A program made the translations under genes and the position numbers. Below are positions 41,034 to 50,624 of a stretch of 64,000 bases of DNA, piece after piece. A model generated the notes under the pieces. That model worked only from the letters and a program-made list of their open reading frames with translations, was not told the origin of the DNA and did not search any database. Numbering within the stretch: position 1 is the first letter of the stretch; the number at the start of each line of letters is the position of its first letter. Source of the stretch: Parvimonas sp000223315 (lineage in GTDB: Bacteria; Bacillota; Clostridia; Tissierellales; Peptoniphilaceae); contig CP189843.1 in the NCBI GenBank assembly GCA_050262155.1, positions 682,001 through 746,000 of the forward strand. The letters run 5' to 3'.

Positions 41034-42105
41034 ATGTAATATAATTCCTATTTTTGTTCCACATATGGGATGTCCACATGATTGTATCTTTTGTAATCAG
41101 AGAAAAATTACTAATTTTGTAGATGTTCTTGATGAAATTGATATGCGCAGAAATATCGAAAAATATCTTTCGTATTTTAAAAACAAATCAATTCCTATTG
41201 AAATTGCTTTTTATGGAGGTAGTTTTACAGGATTAGATAAAAATTTAATGATAGCTTATCTTAATATAGCCAAAGATTATATAAATAAAGGTTTAATTAA
41301 ATCTATAAGATTATCTACTAGGCCTGATTATATAAGTAGAGAAATTTTGGATATATTAAAAAAATATGAAGTTGGAACTATAGAATTAGGTGTTCAATCT
41401 ATGACCAAAACAACATTAGACTTAAATAACAGAGGACATAATGTAGAATGTGTATATGAATCATCTTTGCTTATAAAAGAATATGATATTAAATTAGGTC
41501 TACAAATGATGGTCGGACTGTATGGAGACACTTTTCAAACTACATTGAATACAGCTTTTGAGTTATGTAAAATTAAACCAGATTTTGTTAGAGTATATCC
41601 TACACTTACTATAAGAGATACAGGATTGGAAAGACTTTATTATTTTAAAAAATATATACCAATGAGTCTTGAAGATTCTATTTATTTGTGTAAGTATATT
41701 TATATACTATTTGAATATTATCATATACCTATAATTAGATTAGGGTTACAAAGTAGTGATAATATTTCAGAAGATGGAGATGTAGTTGCAGGACCTTACC
41801 ATCCATCCTTTAGAGAACTTGTTGAAAGTTCTATTTATAGGGAATTTATAGAATATTATATGAGTATTTTTGATATTAAAGATAATTTTATCATTGAATG
41901 TAATAAAACTGAAGTTTCAAAAATAATAGGAAACAAAAAATTAAATTTATATTATTTTAAAGAAAAATTTGATATCAATATAAAGATAAAAACTCATATT
42001 TTAGATAAAAATATTTTGAAATTAGATGAAAATATAGTTTATATGAATGATTTTATAGATTATTTTTTTAATAATAATATTTTAAGGAGAATTGATGAGA
42101 CTTAA
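41026..42105 (+). CDS. Elp3-like radical SAM protein
   Basis: The 359-aa protein has the radical SAM motif near its start, CPHDCIFC (Cys-x3-Cys-x2-Cys), which binds the 4Fe-4S cluster that cleaves SAM. FYGGSFTGL and GVQSM follow as in the Elp3-type family. It is shorter than true Elp3 and lacks the acetyltransferase domain. This gene is a frequent companion of rnc and smc in Firmicutes; its substrate is unknown. The start is GTG 41026, overlapping rnc by 8 nt. Confidence 0.85.
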   Translation: MNKCNIIPIFVPHMGCPHDCIFCNQRKITNFVDVLDEIDMRRNIEKYLSYFKNKSIPIEIAFYGGSFTGLDKNLMIAYLNIAKDYINKGLIKSIRLSTRPDYISREILDILKKYEVGTIELGVQSMTKTTLDLNNRGHNVECVYESSLLIKEYDIKLGLQMMVGLYGDTFQTTLNTAFELCKIKPDFVRVYPTLTIRDTGLERLYYFKKYIPMSLEDSIYLCKYIYILFEYYHIPIIRLGLQSSDNISEDGDVVAGPYHPSFRELVESSIYREFIEYYMSIFDIKDNFIIECNKTEVSKIIGNKKLNLYYFKEKFDINIKIKTHILDKNILKLDENIVYMNDFIDYFFNNNILRRIDET

Positions 42106-45100
42106 AAGTATTGAAATAAATGGTTTTAAATCATTTGCAGATAAGATAAAATTAGATTTTGAGACAAATATCACGGCGATAATAGGTCCAAATGGTAGTG
42201 GAAAAAGTAATGTTGCAGATGCTGTCAGATGGGTTTTGGGAGAACAAAGTGCTAAAACCTTAAGAGGAAGCAAAATGGAGGATGTTATTTTTTCCGGAAC
42301 AGATAATAAAATTAAAAAAAATTATTCAATTGTGAGTATAACTTTCGATAATTCAGATAACATAATACCTATTGATTTTAAAGAAGTAACTATTTCAAGG
42401 AAATTATATAGAACAGGAGAAAGTGATTATTTTATAAATAAATCAAATGTTAGATTGAAAGAAGTTAGAGAATTATTTTTAGATACCGGCATAGGAAGAG
42501 AAGGTTACTCAATAATTGGTCAAGGTAGAATTGAAGAAATTATAAATGGAAAATCAGAAGATAGACGAGCTATTTTTGAAGAAGCTTCAGGTATATCAAA
42601 AATTAAATATCAGAAGAATGAGTCCCAAAAGAAGTTATTCAGAGCAAAGGATAATTTAACGAGACTTAGAGATATAATTATTCAAAATGAAAATCGATAT
42701 GGTTTTTTAAAAGGGCAATCTACTAAGGCTAAAAGAGGGATAGCTCTATTAGATAGCATTGAAAAAGCTGAATTTTCTATATCATATAAAGATTATAATA
42801 ATTTAAGTAGTAATTTTAACAAATATTCTGAGACTTTGGAAATAAATAAAGAGGAATTATCTGATATAAATAAAGAATTTGAAGATGTTAAGTTAAAAAT
42901 TTCTCCACTTAGAGATGAGCTAAATAGTATAACAAATTTAATTGAAACTGATTCTGCTGAATTGAATAAAATAACAAATAAGAAAAATGATATTATTAAT
43001 AAAAAGAATGTTTTAATTGAAAGAAACAAGTTTATAAATTTAAATAATCAACAATCTTTAAATTTAAAACAGGAGTATATTAATAATTTAGAAAAAATTA
43101 ATCTTGAAATTATAGAAAAAGAAAAAAATATTTCTGAAAAACAATTATTTTTAAAAAAATATATAGATGATAAAAATAAAGTAAAAAATAAATTATCAGA
43201 AAAAAGAGAAACATTAGATTCTAAATTACAAGTTTTGGATAAGTTTATTTTAGAAAAAAATGAAATTGAAAATAAGATAAATGATTTAGAAACTGAAAAA
43301 AGAGCTAATGAAATTGTAACAGATAATATAAAAAAGAAAATCGAAGAAAATACTGAAGAAATTTCAAGATTAAATATTGAAAAACAGAATTTAGAAAAAA
43401 ATTTATCTGAAAATAAATTCCTTTTAGAGTCTAATATACAAAAAATAGAATATTTAAAGCTAGATATCTCTGAAAAGGAACTATTTATAGCAAATTTAGA
43501 AAATGAGCTTAACTTATTGAACAATCAAAATTCTAATATAAATAATGAAATTAACTATAAAAATAAAGAGGTAGTTATGCTTAAAAATTATATTAGAAAT
43601 TATGAAGGATACGGAAAATCCGTACAAGATTTGTTTAAACTTTGTGATAAAGAAATTGAATTGAAATCGATGATTTGTGGTACTCTAGGAGAGCTTATTT
43701 CTGTAGAAGAAAAGTATAAAAAAGCCATTGATACAGTATTATCTTCTAACTTACAAGGGATTGTCGTTCATAATGATTTAGAAGCTAAAAAAATTATTGA
43801 AAGAATAAAAAATAATGAAATTGGAAGGATTAACTTTTTTCCAATTTCAAAAATATTATTTAAAAAAGAAAATAGCAATTTAATTGATAATAACATATTA
43901 TCTTTTGCAAATGATGTAATAACTTGTGATGATGAGTACAAAAACATAATCAATTATTTTTTGGCAAATACTGTAATATGTGATGATTTGGATATTGCCT
44001 TGAAATTATCAAACAAGTATAAAAATAGATTTAGGATTGTTACATTAGATGGTGATGTAATAAATAGCTGGGGTTCTATATCAGGTGGCTATAAGTCAAG
44101 TAAAAGTTCTTTTTCAATAATCGGAAGAAAACAACAATTAAATGAAACTTTATCAGTTATTGAAAATTTAGAAAATAATTTGAAAAAAAATTCAAATAGA
44201 ATTTCTGATATAAAAAATAATATAAATCTTAATAAAGAAAATTTACTTAATTTAAAATCAGAAAAAGATGATAATAACTTAAAAATCGATTCATTGCAAA
44301 AACTAATATATAAGAATGAATTTGATATAAATAATATTTCTGAAAAGATTGATGAAATTGCTAATTATAAAGAAAATCATTATGGATTTAATTCGGATAA
44401 GGAAAAGGAATTACTTTTATATCATGATAAGAGTGCAGATATCAATGATACAATTAGTAGAATTAATTTAGAAATTAATGAAATAAAGAATTTTATTTCA
44501 GAATTGGAAAAAGATGAGATTATTGTAATAAATAACTTGGACTCAATAGAAAGAGATATAAATGTTTTAGATAATTCTAGAAATATTTTATTGGAAAATA
44601 AAAATTCAAATGAAAATAAGTTAAAACTTAAAGTAACAGAATTAGAAGAATTTGAAGAGCAATTAAAAAATAATTTATCTGAAATAAAAAGAATAGAAAA
44701 AATTAATGATGATTTAGACATTAAAATTGATAAATTAACTAATTCAATAGGCTTTAATATTGACTTAAAGAAAAGATTGGTGTTTGATAATGAAGAAATC
44801 TCAAAAAGATATTCTGAATTAAGTGAAAAATCTTTAACTTTAGAAAAAGAAATTGAGAAAAATGATCTTAGAATTTCAAATATAAAAGAACAATTTTCGA
44901 GTTTAATTAATAGACTGTGTGAAGAGTATTCTTTAACTTTAGAAAATTGTGAGAAAAAAATGCAATTGTATAAAAATGAGCATTTTAATAAAGAAGAATT
45001 GAAAAAATTAAAAGAAAGTTTAAGAGAATTAGGTTCTTTTAGTTATGATTCTATTGAAGAATTTGAAAAAGTAAAAACTGAACTCGAATTTCAAAAAAAT

Positions 45101-45631
45101 CAGGAAATTGATTTACAAAATTCTATAGAAGATATAAACAAAATTATATTAAAATTAGAAAATACGATGAAAAAAACTTTTGTTAATGAATTTAAAAATA
45201 TAAATGAAAATTTTTCAAATATTTTTAAAATTCTATTTAATGGTGGAGAGGCAAGACTTGAGCTTGATAGTGATGATATTTTAAATTGTGGAATAGATAT
45301 TGTTGCAAAACCTATAGGAAAGAAAATGCAGACATTGTCTTTAATGTCTGGAGGTGAAAAATCATTAACAGCTGTAGCTTTATTGTTTGCTATTTTTGAA
45401 ACAAGACCATCACCATTTTGTATTTTAGACGAAGTTGATGCCGCATTAGATGATTCAAATATATTAAGATATGTTGAATATTTAAAGAATTATTTAACGG
45501 AAACTCAGTTTATAATGATAACCCATAGAAAACCTACTATGGAAATGGCAGATATGATTTATGGTGTAACTATGGAACAAAAAGGAGTTAGTAAGATTGT
45601 TTCTATGACTTTTAATAAGGAGAATGAATAA
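42095..45631 (+). CDS. smc: Chromosome segregation protein SMC
   Basis: The 1178-aa condensin ATPase has the full five-part plan. The head half holds Walker A GPNGSGKSN, a long coiled coil follows (about 170-500), then the hinge (about 515-670), the return coil (about 680-1010) and the second head half with LMSGGEKSLTAVAL and Walker B CILDEVDAALDD. It organises newly replicated origins with ScpA and ScpB. ATG 42095 follows AAGGAG by 6 nt; the in-frame TTG at 42092 is less likely. It overlaps the radical SAM gene by 11 nt. Confidence 0.95.
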   Translation: MRLKSIEINGFKSFADKIKLDFETNITAIIGPNGSGKSNVADAVRWVLGEQSAKTLRGSKMEDVIFSGTDNKIKKNYSIVSITFDNSDNIIPIDFKEVTISRKLYRTGESDYFINKSNVRLKEVRELFLDTGIGREGYSIIGQGRIEEIINGKSEDRRAIFEEASGISKIKYQKNESQKKLFRAKDNLTRLRDIIIQNENRYGFLKGQSTKAKRGIALLDSIEKAEFSISYKDYNNLSSNFNKYSETLEINKEELSDINKEFEDVKLKISPLRDELNSITNLIETDSAELNKITNKKNDIINKKNVLIERNKFINLNNQQSLNLKQEYINNLEKINLEIIEKEKNISEKQLFLKKYIDDKNKVKNKLSEKRETLDSKLQVLDKFILEKNEIENKINDLETEKRANEIVTDNIKKKIEENTEEISRLNIEKQNLEKNLSENKFLLESNIQKIEYLKLDISEKELFIANLENELNLLNNQNSNINNEINYKNKEVVMLKNYIRNYEGYGKSVQDLFKLCDKEIELKSMICGTLGELISVEEKYKKAIDTVLSSNLQGIVVHNDLEAKKIIERIKNNEIGRINFFPISKILFKKENSNLIDNNILSFANDVITCDDEYKNIINYFLANTVICDDLDIALKLSNKYKNRFRIVTLDGDVINSWGSISGGYKSSKSSFSIIGRKQQLNETLSVIENLENNLKKNSNRISDIKNNINLNKENLLNLKSEKDDNNLKIDSLQKLIYKNEFDINNISEKIDEIANYKENHYGFNSDKEKELLLYHDKSADINDTISRINLEINEIKNFISELEKDEIIVINNLDSIERDINVLDNSRNILLENKNSNENKLKLKVTELEEFEEQLKNNLSEIKRIEKINDDLDIKIDKLTNSIGFNIDLKKRLVFDNEEISKRYSELSEKSLTLEKEIEKNDLRISNIKEQFSSLINRLCEEYSLTLENCEKKMQLYKNEHFNKEELKKLKESLRELGSFSYDSIEEFEKVKTELEFQKNQEIDLQNSIEDINKIILKLENTMKKTFVNEFKNINENFSNIFKILFNGGEARLELDSDDILNCGIDIVAKPIGKKMQTLSLMSGGEKSLTAVALLFAIFETRPSPFCILDEVDAALDDSNILRYVEYLKNYLTETQFIMITHRKPTMEMADMIYGVTMEQKGVSKIVSMTFNKENE

Positions 45632-45632
45632 T

Positions 45633-46613
45633 ATGTTTAATTTTTTTGGGAAGAAAAAAGAAGAAAATGAAACAGAAGAAGTTATTGAAAAAAAACATAG
45701 TTTTTTTGAAAAACTAAAAAAAGGATTAGTAAATACGAGAAATAATTTATCAAGCAAGATAGATAATTTACTATCTATGTATACAAAAATAGATGAAGAA
45801 TTATTTGAAGAATTAGAATATATTTTAGTTTCTGCTGATATTGGTGCCAATGTTACTATGGAGTTAATAGATGATTTAAAAGATATTGTTAAAAGTGAAA
45901 AAATTAACGATCCGTCATTAATTAAAGACAAATTAATTGAACTTATGAACTCAAAATTAATTTCCAAAAAATTAAATCATAATTTTAATATTACAGAAGG
46001 GGTTCCAACAATTATATTGGTTGTTGGAGTAAATGGAGTTGGAAAAACTACATCAATAGGAAAATTGGCAAATAAATTTAAGACAAAAGGTAAGAACGTA
46101 ATGCTTGTTGCAGCAGATACTTTTAGGGCAGCCGCAACTGAACAACTAACAGAATGGGCTATCCGATCAGGAGTTCCAATAATTTCCAATGAAGAAGGAG
46201 CTGATCCTGCATCTGTTGTATATGATGGAATTCAAAGCGCAAAAAGTAAAAAAATTGACATTTTAATTTGTGATACAGCTGGTAGACTTCATAATAAAAA
46301 GAATTTAATGAATGAGTTAAATAAAATTACAAGAGTAATTGATAGAGAATTCCCTGAAGCTAACAAAGAGGTAACTCTTGTTCTTGATGCTACTACAGGA
46401 CAGAATGCTATTGTTCAAGCGAAAGAATTTAGAGAAACTGCAAATATTGATAGTGTAATTCTAACGAAGTTAGATGGAACTGCTAAAGGTGGCGTTGTAT
46501 TTACAATTCAACTCGAAATGGGGATACCTGTTAAACAAATAGGTATTGGAGAAAAAATAGATGATTTACAAGATTATAATGATGAGGATTTTGTAAATGC
46601 AATTTTTAGGTAA
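45633..46613 (+). CDS. ftsY: Signal recognition particle receptor FtsY
   Basis: The 326-aa GTPase receives SRP-ribosome complexes at the membrane. A charged N-terminal region (to about 35) precedes the N domain and the G domain, with VVGVNGVGKTTSIGKLA, DTFRAAATEQL, DTAGRLHNKKNLM and TKLDGTAKGG. I prefer ATG 45633, 10 nt after AAGGAG, because ATG 45624 is only one base away from that site. A terminator follows, separating it from ylxM-ffh. Confidence 0.94.
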   Translation: MFNFFGKKKEENETEEVIEKKHSFFEKLKKGLVNTRNNLSSKIDNLLSMYTKIDEELFEELEYILVSADIGANVTMELIDDLKDIVKSEKINDPSLIKDKLIELMNSKLISKKLNHNFNITEGVPTIILVVGVNGVGKTTSIGKLANKFKTKGKNVMLVAADTFRAAATEQLTEWAIRSGVPIISNEEGADPASVVYDGIQSAKSKKIDILICDTAGRLHNKKNLMNELNKITRVIDREFPEANKEVTLVLDATTGQNAIVQAKEFRETANIDSVILTKLDGTAKGGVVFTIQLEMGIPVKQIGIGEKIDDLQDYNDEDFVNAIFR

Positions 46614-46618
46614 TTATT

Positions 46619-46654
46619 AAAAATTAACGTTGAAATATGCGTTAATTTTTTTTT
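46619..46654 (+). terminator. Rho-independent terminator after ftsY
   Basis: AAAAATTAACG (46619-46629) pairs with CGTTAATTTTT (46640-46650), followed by further Ts. Confidence 0.87.
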
Positions 46655-46685
46655 GAAAAATATTACAAAATTTATAAAAAAAGTA

Positions 46686-46713
46686 TTGACAAATCTGTAT
46701 TTAATGATATAAT
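46686..46713 (+). promoter_or_regulatory. Consensus promoter of the ylxM-ffh-rpsP operon
   Basis: TTGACA (46686-46691) and TATAAT (46708-46713) have a 16-bp spacer and a TGA extension of the -10 box, one of the strongest promoters in the window. Confidence 0.9.
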
Positions 46714-46718
46714 ATTAA

Positions 46719-46739
46719 GGTCAAGAAAAAAACTTGACC
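46719..46739 (+). promoter_or_regulatory. 5' leader hairpin of the ylxM-ffh operon
   Basis: GGTCAAG (46719-46725) and CTTGACC (46733-46739) are exact inverted copies around a 7-A loop. The hairpin begins at or next to the expected start of transcription and ends 17 nt before the ylxM start. It has no T-run, so it is more likely an RNA-stabilising 5' hairpin or an operator than a terminator. Confidence 0.7.
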
Positions 46740-46755
46740 CATTTAAGAGGTGATT

Positions 46756-47109
46756 ATGGAAAAAATAGTTGAGATAGCTGTTCTGTTTGATTATTATGGT
46801 AAACTTCTTAGCGATAAGCAATATAATGTTGTTGATCAACATTGTAATGAAGATTTATCTCTTAGAGAAATTGCTGAATTAAATGGAATTTCTAAACAAG
46901 GTATATCAGATATTTTAAGTAGAGCAGAAAAAAAATTAAGATTTTATGAAGCTGAATTAAAATTAATTTCTAAATTTGAAAAAATAAATAATAGTTTAAA
47001 AGAAATTAACTTATTAATTGAAAGTTCAAAAAATGTTGATTCCACTTTGCTTAATATTCTAGATGTTATTCAAAAGAAAAATAACGAAATTATCGAAAAT
47101 GATTTATAG
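46756..47109 (+). CDS. ylxM: YlxM/p13-like DNA-binding protein (UPF0122)
   Basis: The 117-aa protein has a sigma-factor-like helix-turn-helix (LSLREIAELNGISKQGISDI, then LSRAEKKL) and is the standard neighbour of ffh. In streptococci and mycoplasmas it has been linked to SRP function. AAGAGGTG serves as the ribosome site for ATG 46756; the GTG at 46750 falls inside that site. A role in autoregulation through the leader inverted repeat is possible but unproven. Confidence 0.88.
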   Translation: MEKIVEIAVLFDYYGKLLSDKQYNVVDQHCNEDLSLREIAELNGISKQGISDILSRAEKKLRFYEAELKLISKFEKINNSLKEINLLIESSKNVDSTLLNILDVIQKKNNEIIENDL

Positions 47110-47121
47110 GATGTGGTAAGA

Positions 47122-48465
47122 ATGATATTTGAGAATTTATCTGAAAAACTTCAAGGAGCATTAAATAAATTAAGAGGCAAAGGAAAATTATCTGAAAAAG
47201 ATGTAGATCTTGCCATGAGGGAAGTTAAACTCGCACTTTTAGAATCAGATGTTAATTTCAAAGTTGTAAAACAGTTTATAAGTAATGTAAAAGAACGTGC
47301 TATTGGTAAAGAAGTTATGGAGAGTCTAACTCCAGCACAACAAGTTATCAAAATTGTAAACGAAGAACTTACTGCTCTTATGGGGAAAAAGGAAGAAAAG
47401 ATTCAAATTGATTCCAATCCTCCTACTGTTATTATGCTTTGTGGATTACAGGGTGCAGGAAAGACTACACATGCAGGGAAACTTGCAAGATATTTTTTAA
47501 AACAAAACAAAAGGCCTTTGTTAGTTGCATGTGATGTTTATAGGCCAGCAGCAATAAAACAATTACAAGTTGTTGGTAAATCAGTTGATGTTCCGGTGTT
47601 TACTATTGATGATTGTAAGGATGTTACCAAAATAGCAAATGAATCAATAAAATTTGCTAATTTTAATGCTAAAGATATAGTTATTTTGGATACTGCTGGT
47701 AGATTGCATATAGATGATATTCTTATGGAAGAATTGAAATCTATAAAATTATCAGTTAAACCGATAGAAATTTTATTAGTAGTAGATTCCATGACTGGAC
47801 AAGATGCTGTAAATGTTGCTGAAAGTTTTAATAATGAATTGGATATTACAGGAGTAATAATGACCAAATTAGATGGAGACGCCAGAGGTGGAGCTGCTTT
47901 ATCTATAAAGGCAATAACAGGAAAACCTATTAAATTTATTGGTGTTGGTGAAAAATTAGATGATTTAGAACAATTCTATCCTGATAGGATGGCATCAAGA
48001 ATTTTAGGAATGGGGGATATTTTATCTGTAATAGATAAGGTTCAAAAACAATTTGATTTAAAACAAACAAAAGAACTTGAAGAAAAAATTAGAAAGCAAA
48101 GTTTTACATTAGATGATTTTTTAAGTCAAATGCAACAGGTTAGAAATATGGGTCCATTGCAAGATTTACTTTCAATGATGCCCGGTGTAAATTCTAAAAT
48201 GCTAAAAGATGTTAACATTGATGAAAAAGAACTTGATAAAATAGAAGCTATGATTTTATCAATGACAAAGAAAGAAAGAGAAAATCCGGACATAATTGAC
48301 AACTCAAGAAAGCAAAGAATTGTTAAAGGTTCCGGTACTAGTATCACTAATCTTAATAAATTGCTTAAACAATTTAAGGATAGTAAAAAAATGATGAAAA
48401 AAATGCAAGAAATGACTAAAGGAGCTAAGAAAAAAGGAAAATTTGGTTTACCTTTTTTTAAATAA
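47122..48465 (+). CDS. ffh: Signal recognition particle protein Ffh
   Basis: The 447-aa GTPase binds signal peptides with the 4.5S/6S RNA and docks on FtsY. The NG domain shows GLQGAGKTTHAGKLA, DVYRPAAIKQL, DTAGRL and TKLDGDARGGAA. The Met-rich M domain runs from about 300 (FDLKQ...FLSQMQQVRNMG) to the basic C-terminus. ATG 47122 gives the usual MxFENLSEKLQ opening; an upstream GTG at 47113 is rejected. Confidence 0.96.
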   Translation: MIFENLSEKLQGALNKLRGKGKLSEKDVDLAMREVKLALLESDVNFKVVKQFISNVKERAIGKEVMESLTPAQQVIKIVNEELTALMGKKEEKIQIDSNPPTVIMLCGLQGAGKTTHAGKLARYFLKQNKRPLLVACDVYRPAAIKQLQVVGKSVDVPVFTIDDCKDVTKIANESIKFANFNAKDIVILDTAGRLHIDDILMEELKSIKLSVKPIEILLVVDSMTGQDAVNVAESFNNELDITGVIMTKLDGDARGGAALSIKAITGKPIKFIGVGEKLDDLEQFYPDRMASRILGMGDILSVIDKVQKQFDLKQTKELEEKIRKQSFTLDDFLSQMQQVRNMGPLQDLLSMMPGVNSKMLKDVNIDEKELDKIEAMILSMTKKERENPDIIDNSRKQRIVKGSGTSITNLNKLLKQFKDSKKMMKKMQEMTKGAKKKGKFGLPFFK

Positions 48466-48482
48466 ATTTTAAGGAGGACAAT

Positions 48483-48737
48483 ATGGCAGTTAAAATTAGA
48501 TTAAAAAGAATGGGTTCAAAGAAGAAACCATTTTATAGAATAGTTGTTGCCGATTCAAGAGCACCAAGAGATGGTAAATTTATTGAGGAAATTGGATATT
48601 ATAATCCACTAACAGAATCAAAAGAAATTAAAGTTGATGCTGAAAAGGTAAATGCTTGGATTAAAAATGGTGCAAAACCAACTGATACTGTGAATAGACT
48701 ATTTAAAAATAATAATATATATTCTGAAAATAAATAA
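48483..48737 (+). CDS. rpsP: Ribosomal protein bS16
   Basis: The 84-aa basic protein of the small subunit begins with VKIRLKRMGSKKKPFYRIV and contains FIEEIGYYNPL, both diagnostic. AAGGAGG lies 7 nt upstream. It heads the rpsP-khpA-rimM-trmD-rplS block after ffh, as in most Firmicutes. Confidence 0.97.
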   Translation: MAVKIRLKRMGSKKKPFYRIVVADSRAPRDGKFIEEIGYYNPLTESKEIKVDAEKVNAWIKNGAKPTDTVNRLFKNNNIYSENK

Positions 48738-48748
48738 GGACTGTATAT

Positions 48749-48976
48749 ATGAAAGAATTAGTAGAATTTATGGTTAAATCTTTAGTTGATAATCCTGAAA
48801 ATTTAGTTATAACCACTGAAGAAGATGGTGAGATATTAAAGATTATTATTAAAGCAGATGAAAATGATATTGGGAAAATTATAGGAAAGCAAGGTAAAAT
48901 TGCTAAGGCTATTAGAACAATTGTTAGATCTTCTGCAATGAAGTTAGGTAAGAAGGTAATCGTAGAAATAAATTAG
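48749..48976 (+). CDS. khpA: KH-domain RNA-binding protein KhpA
   Basis: The 75-aa protein is a single KH domain with the GxxG loop in IGKIIGKQGKIAKAIRTIV. In streptococci KhpA pairs with KhpB (Jag) and influences cell division and elongation. Its position between rpsP and rimM is conserved. Confidence 0.92.
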   Translation: MKELVEFMVKSLVDNPENLVITTEEDGEILKIIIKADENDIGKIIGKQGKIAKAIRTIVRSSAMKLGKKVIVEIN

Positions 48977-48980
48977 TATT

Positions 48981-49481
48981 ATGGAATTTATAGAAGTTGC
49001 AAAAATTATAAATGTTCACGGAATAAAAGGAACTGTAAAAATATATTCATTGACTTCAAATATTGACAGATTTAAGGATGATTGTAAATTTTATATTGAC
49101 AAAAAAATACCTGTTACTGTTAAATCTATAAGGGAATTAAGTTCAGAACTTGCTTTATTAACTTTTAATGAGTATGATAATATAAATCAAGTATTAGAAT
49201 TTAAGAATAAAGGACTTTTCGTTGAAGAAAGTAATTTATTGAAGCTTCCTGATGATGAGTATTATATATACAAACTAATTGGAATGTTTGTATATGATCA
49301 AAATAATAAATTTATTGGAAAATTAAAAAATGTTTTGACAACATTGGCTAATGATGTTTATGAGATTGATTATAATGGAAAAAGTGTATATATACCAGCA
49401 GTAAAAGAATTTATAAAAGATGTTAATATTGAAAAATCTATAATGAAAGTAAATATAATTGATGGTATGTTAGATGATTAA
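48981..49481 (+). CDS. rimM: Ribosome maturation factor RimM
   Basis: The 166-aa protein helps assemble the 30S head by binding uS19. VAKIINVHGIKGTVKIYSLT opens the N-terminal barrel, and the PRC-barrel part includes YYIYKLIGMFVYD and VYIPAVKEFIKDVN. The stop overlaps the trmD start. Confidence 0.93.
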   Translation: MEFIEVAKIINVHGIKGTVKIYSLTSNIDRFKDDCKFYIDKKIPVTVKSIRELSSELALLTFNEYDNINQVLEFKNKGLFVEESNLLKLPDDEYYIYKLIGMFVYDQNNKFIGKLKNVLTTLANDVYEIDYNGKSVYIPAVKEFIKDVNIEKSIMKVNIIDGMLDD

Positions 49482-50166
49482 GATTACAATTTTGACTTTA
49501 TTCCCTGAATTCATCGAATCAATAAGAAATTATGGTGTTTTAGGGAAAGCTATTGAAAAAGGTATTATAGAGTTTGAAATTTTGAATATTAGAGATTTTT
49601 CTGTTGATAAGCATAATAAAGTTGATGATGAAATATATGGTGGTGGAGCAGGTATGTTGATGACTGTTCAACCGGTTTTTGATGCCATAAATTTTAGTAA
49701 GAATGATAATTCTAAAGTTATATTTCTATCTCCACAGGGAGAAGTTTTGACACAAAATAAATGTAAAGAGTTATCTAAAGATGAACATTTAATATTTTTA
49801 TGTGGTCATTATGAAGGTATTGATTCCAGAATTATAAATAATTTTGTTGATGAAGAAATTTCTGTAGGTGATTATGTTGTTACTGGAGGAGAAATTCCTG
49901 CCATGTTACTTATGGATGCTGTTTGTAGAATGGTAGATGGAGTATTAGGAAATTCAGATAGTGCTCCTACGGATTCACATTATAGTGATTTATTACAATA
50001 TGATGTTTTTACAAGACCTAGAAATTTCAAAGGATTAGAAGTTCCGGAAGTTTTACTTAATGGAAATCATAAAGAAATTGAAAAGTGGAGAGAAAAATCT
50101 TCATTAGAAAATACGAAGAAAAAAAGACCTGACTTATACGAAAAGTACATTTTAAAAAAGAAATAG
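49474..50166 (+). CDS. trmD: tRNA (guanine-N1)-methyltransferase TrmD
   Basis: The 230-aa SPOUT enzyme adds m1G37 to tRNAs and prevents frameshifting. The knotted SAM site is visible as FLCGHYEGIDSRI and SVGDYVVTGGE, and the C-terminal PRNFKGLEVPEVLLNGNH is diagnostic. It overlaps rimM by 8 nt. Confidence 0.95.
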   Translation: MIKITILTLFPEFIESIRNYGVLGKAIEKGIIEFEILNIRDFSVDKHNKVDDEIYGGGAGMLMTVQPVFDAINFSKNDNSKVIFLSPQGEVLTQNKCKELSKDEHLIFLCGHYEGIDSRIINNFVDEEISVGDYVVTGGEIPAMLLMDAVCRMVDGVLGNSDSAPTDSHYSDLLQYDVFTRPRNFKGLEVPEVLLNGNHKEIEKWREKSSLENTKKKRPDLYEKYILKKK

Positions 50167-50204
50167 GATGTTCCGCTAGTTTATAAAAATAAATTAAGAA
50201 CATT
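50167..50204 (+). promoter_or_regulatory. Candidate L19 leader (autoregulatory RNA)
   Basis: Between trmD and rplS, ATGTTC (50168-50173) pairs with GAACAT (50198-50203) around a loop containing CCGCTAG. A short hairpin of this kind upstream of rplS is known in bacilli as the L19 leader, thought to let excess L19 repress its own synthesis. The match is by eye only. Confidence 0.5.
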
Positions 50205-50223
50205 GATATTAGGAGGAATTGTT

Positions 50224-50571
50224 GTGGATATAATAAAACAAATTGAAAATGAACAATTAAGACAAGAAAAATTTGATTTTAATGTTGGTGATACAGTTGT
50301 TATCGGATATAAAATCAAAGAAGGAAATAGAGAAAGAGTTCAAGCATTTGAAGGAACTGTAATTAAAATTCAAGGAAAAGGTTCAAGAGCAACTTTTACT
50401 GTAAGAAGAGTATTACAAGGAGTTGGGGTAGAAAGAACATTCCCAATTCATTCTCCAAGAATCGAAAGCTTAAAAGTAGTTAGACGTGGTAAGGTAAGAC
50501 GTGCAAAATTATATTACTTAAGAGATAGAGTAGGTAAAGCTTCAAAAGTTAAAGAATTAAAGAAATATTAA
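50224..50571 (+). CDS. rplS: Ribosomal protein bL19
   Basis: The 115-aa large-subunit protein shows FNVGDTVVIGYKIKEGNRER, AFEGTVI and GVGVERTFPIHSPRI. The start is GTG 50224, 7 nt after AGGAGG, giving the standard MDIIKQIE opening; the in-frame ATT- and TTA-led extension upstream is rejected. A terminator follows and ends the ffh-rplS operon. Confidence 0.96.
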   Translation: MDIIKQIENEQLRQEKFDFNVGDTVVIGYKIKEGNRERVQAFEGTVIKIQGKGSRATFTVRRVLQGVGVERTFPIHSPRIESLKVVRRGKVRRAKLYYLRDRVGKASKVKELKKY

Positions 50572-50607
50572 AAATTAAGTACCTCGATTTTTCGAGGTAC
50601 TAATTTT
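50571..50607 (+). terminator. Rho-independent terminator after rplS
   Basis: AGTACCTCGA (50578-50587) pairs with TCGAGGTACT (50592-50601) around TTTT, extended by flanking A and T tracts. Confidence 0.9.
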
Positions 50608-50624
50608 ATAGAAAAGAGGAAAAT

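Noticed and set aside
42793..43524. Long minus-strand open frames opposite smc and other AT-rich genes
   Set aside because: They are low-complexity Phe/Ser/Leu-rich shadows of lysine- and glutamate-rich coding sequence, without ribosome sites.
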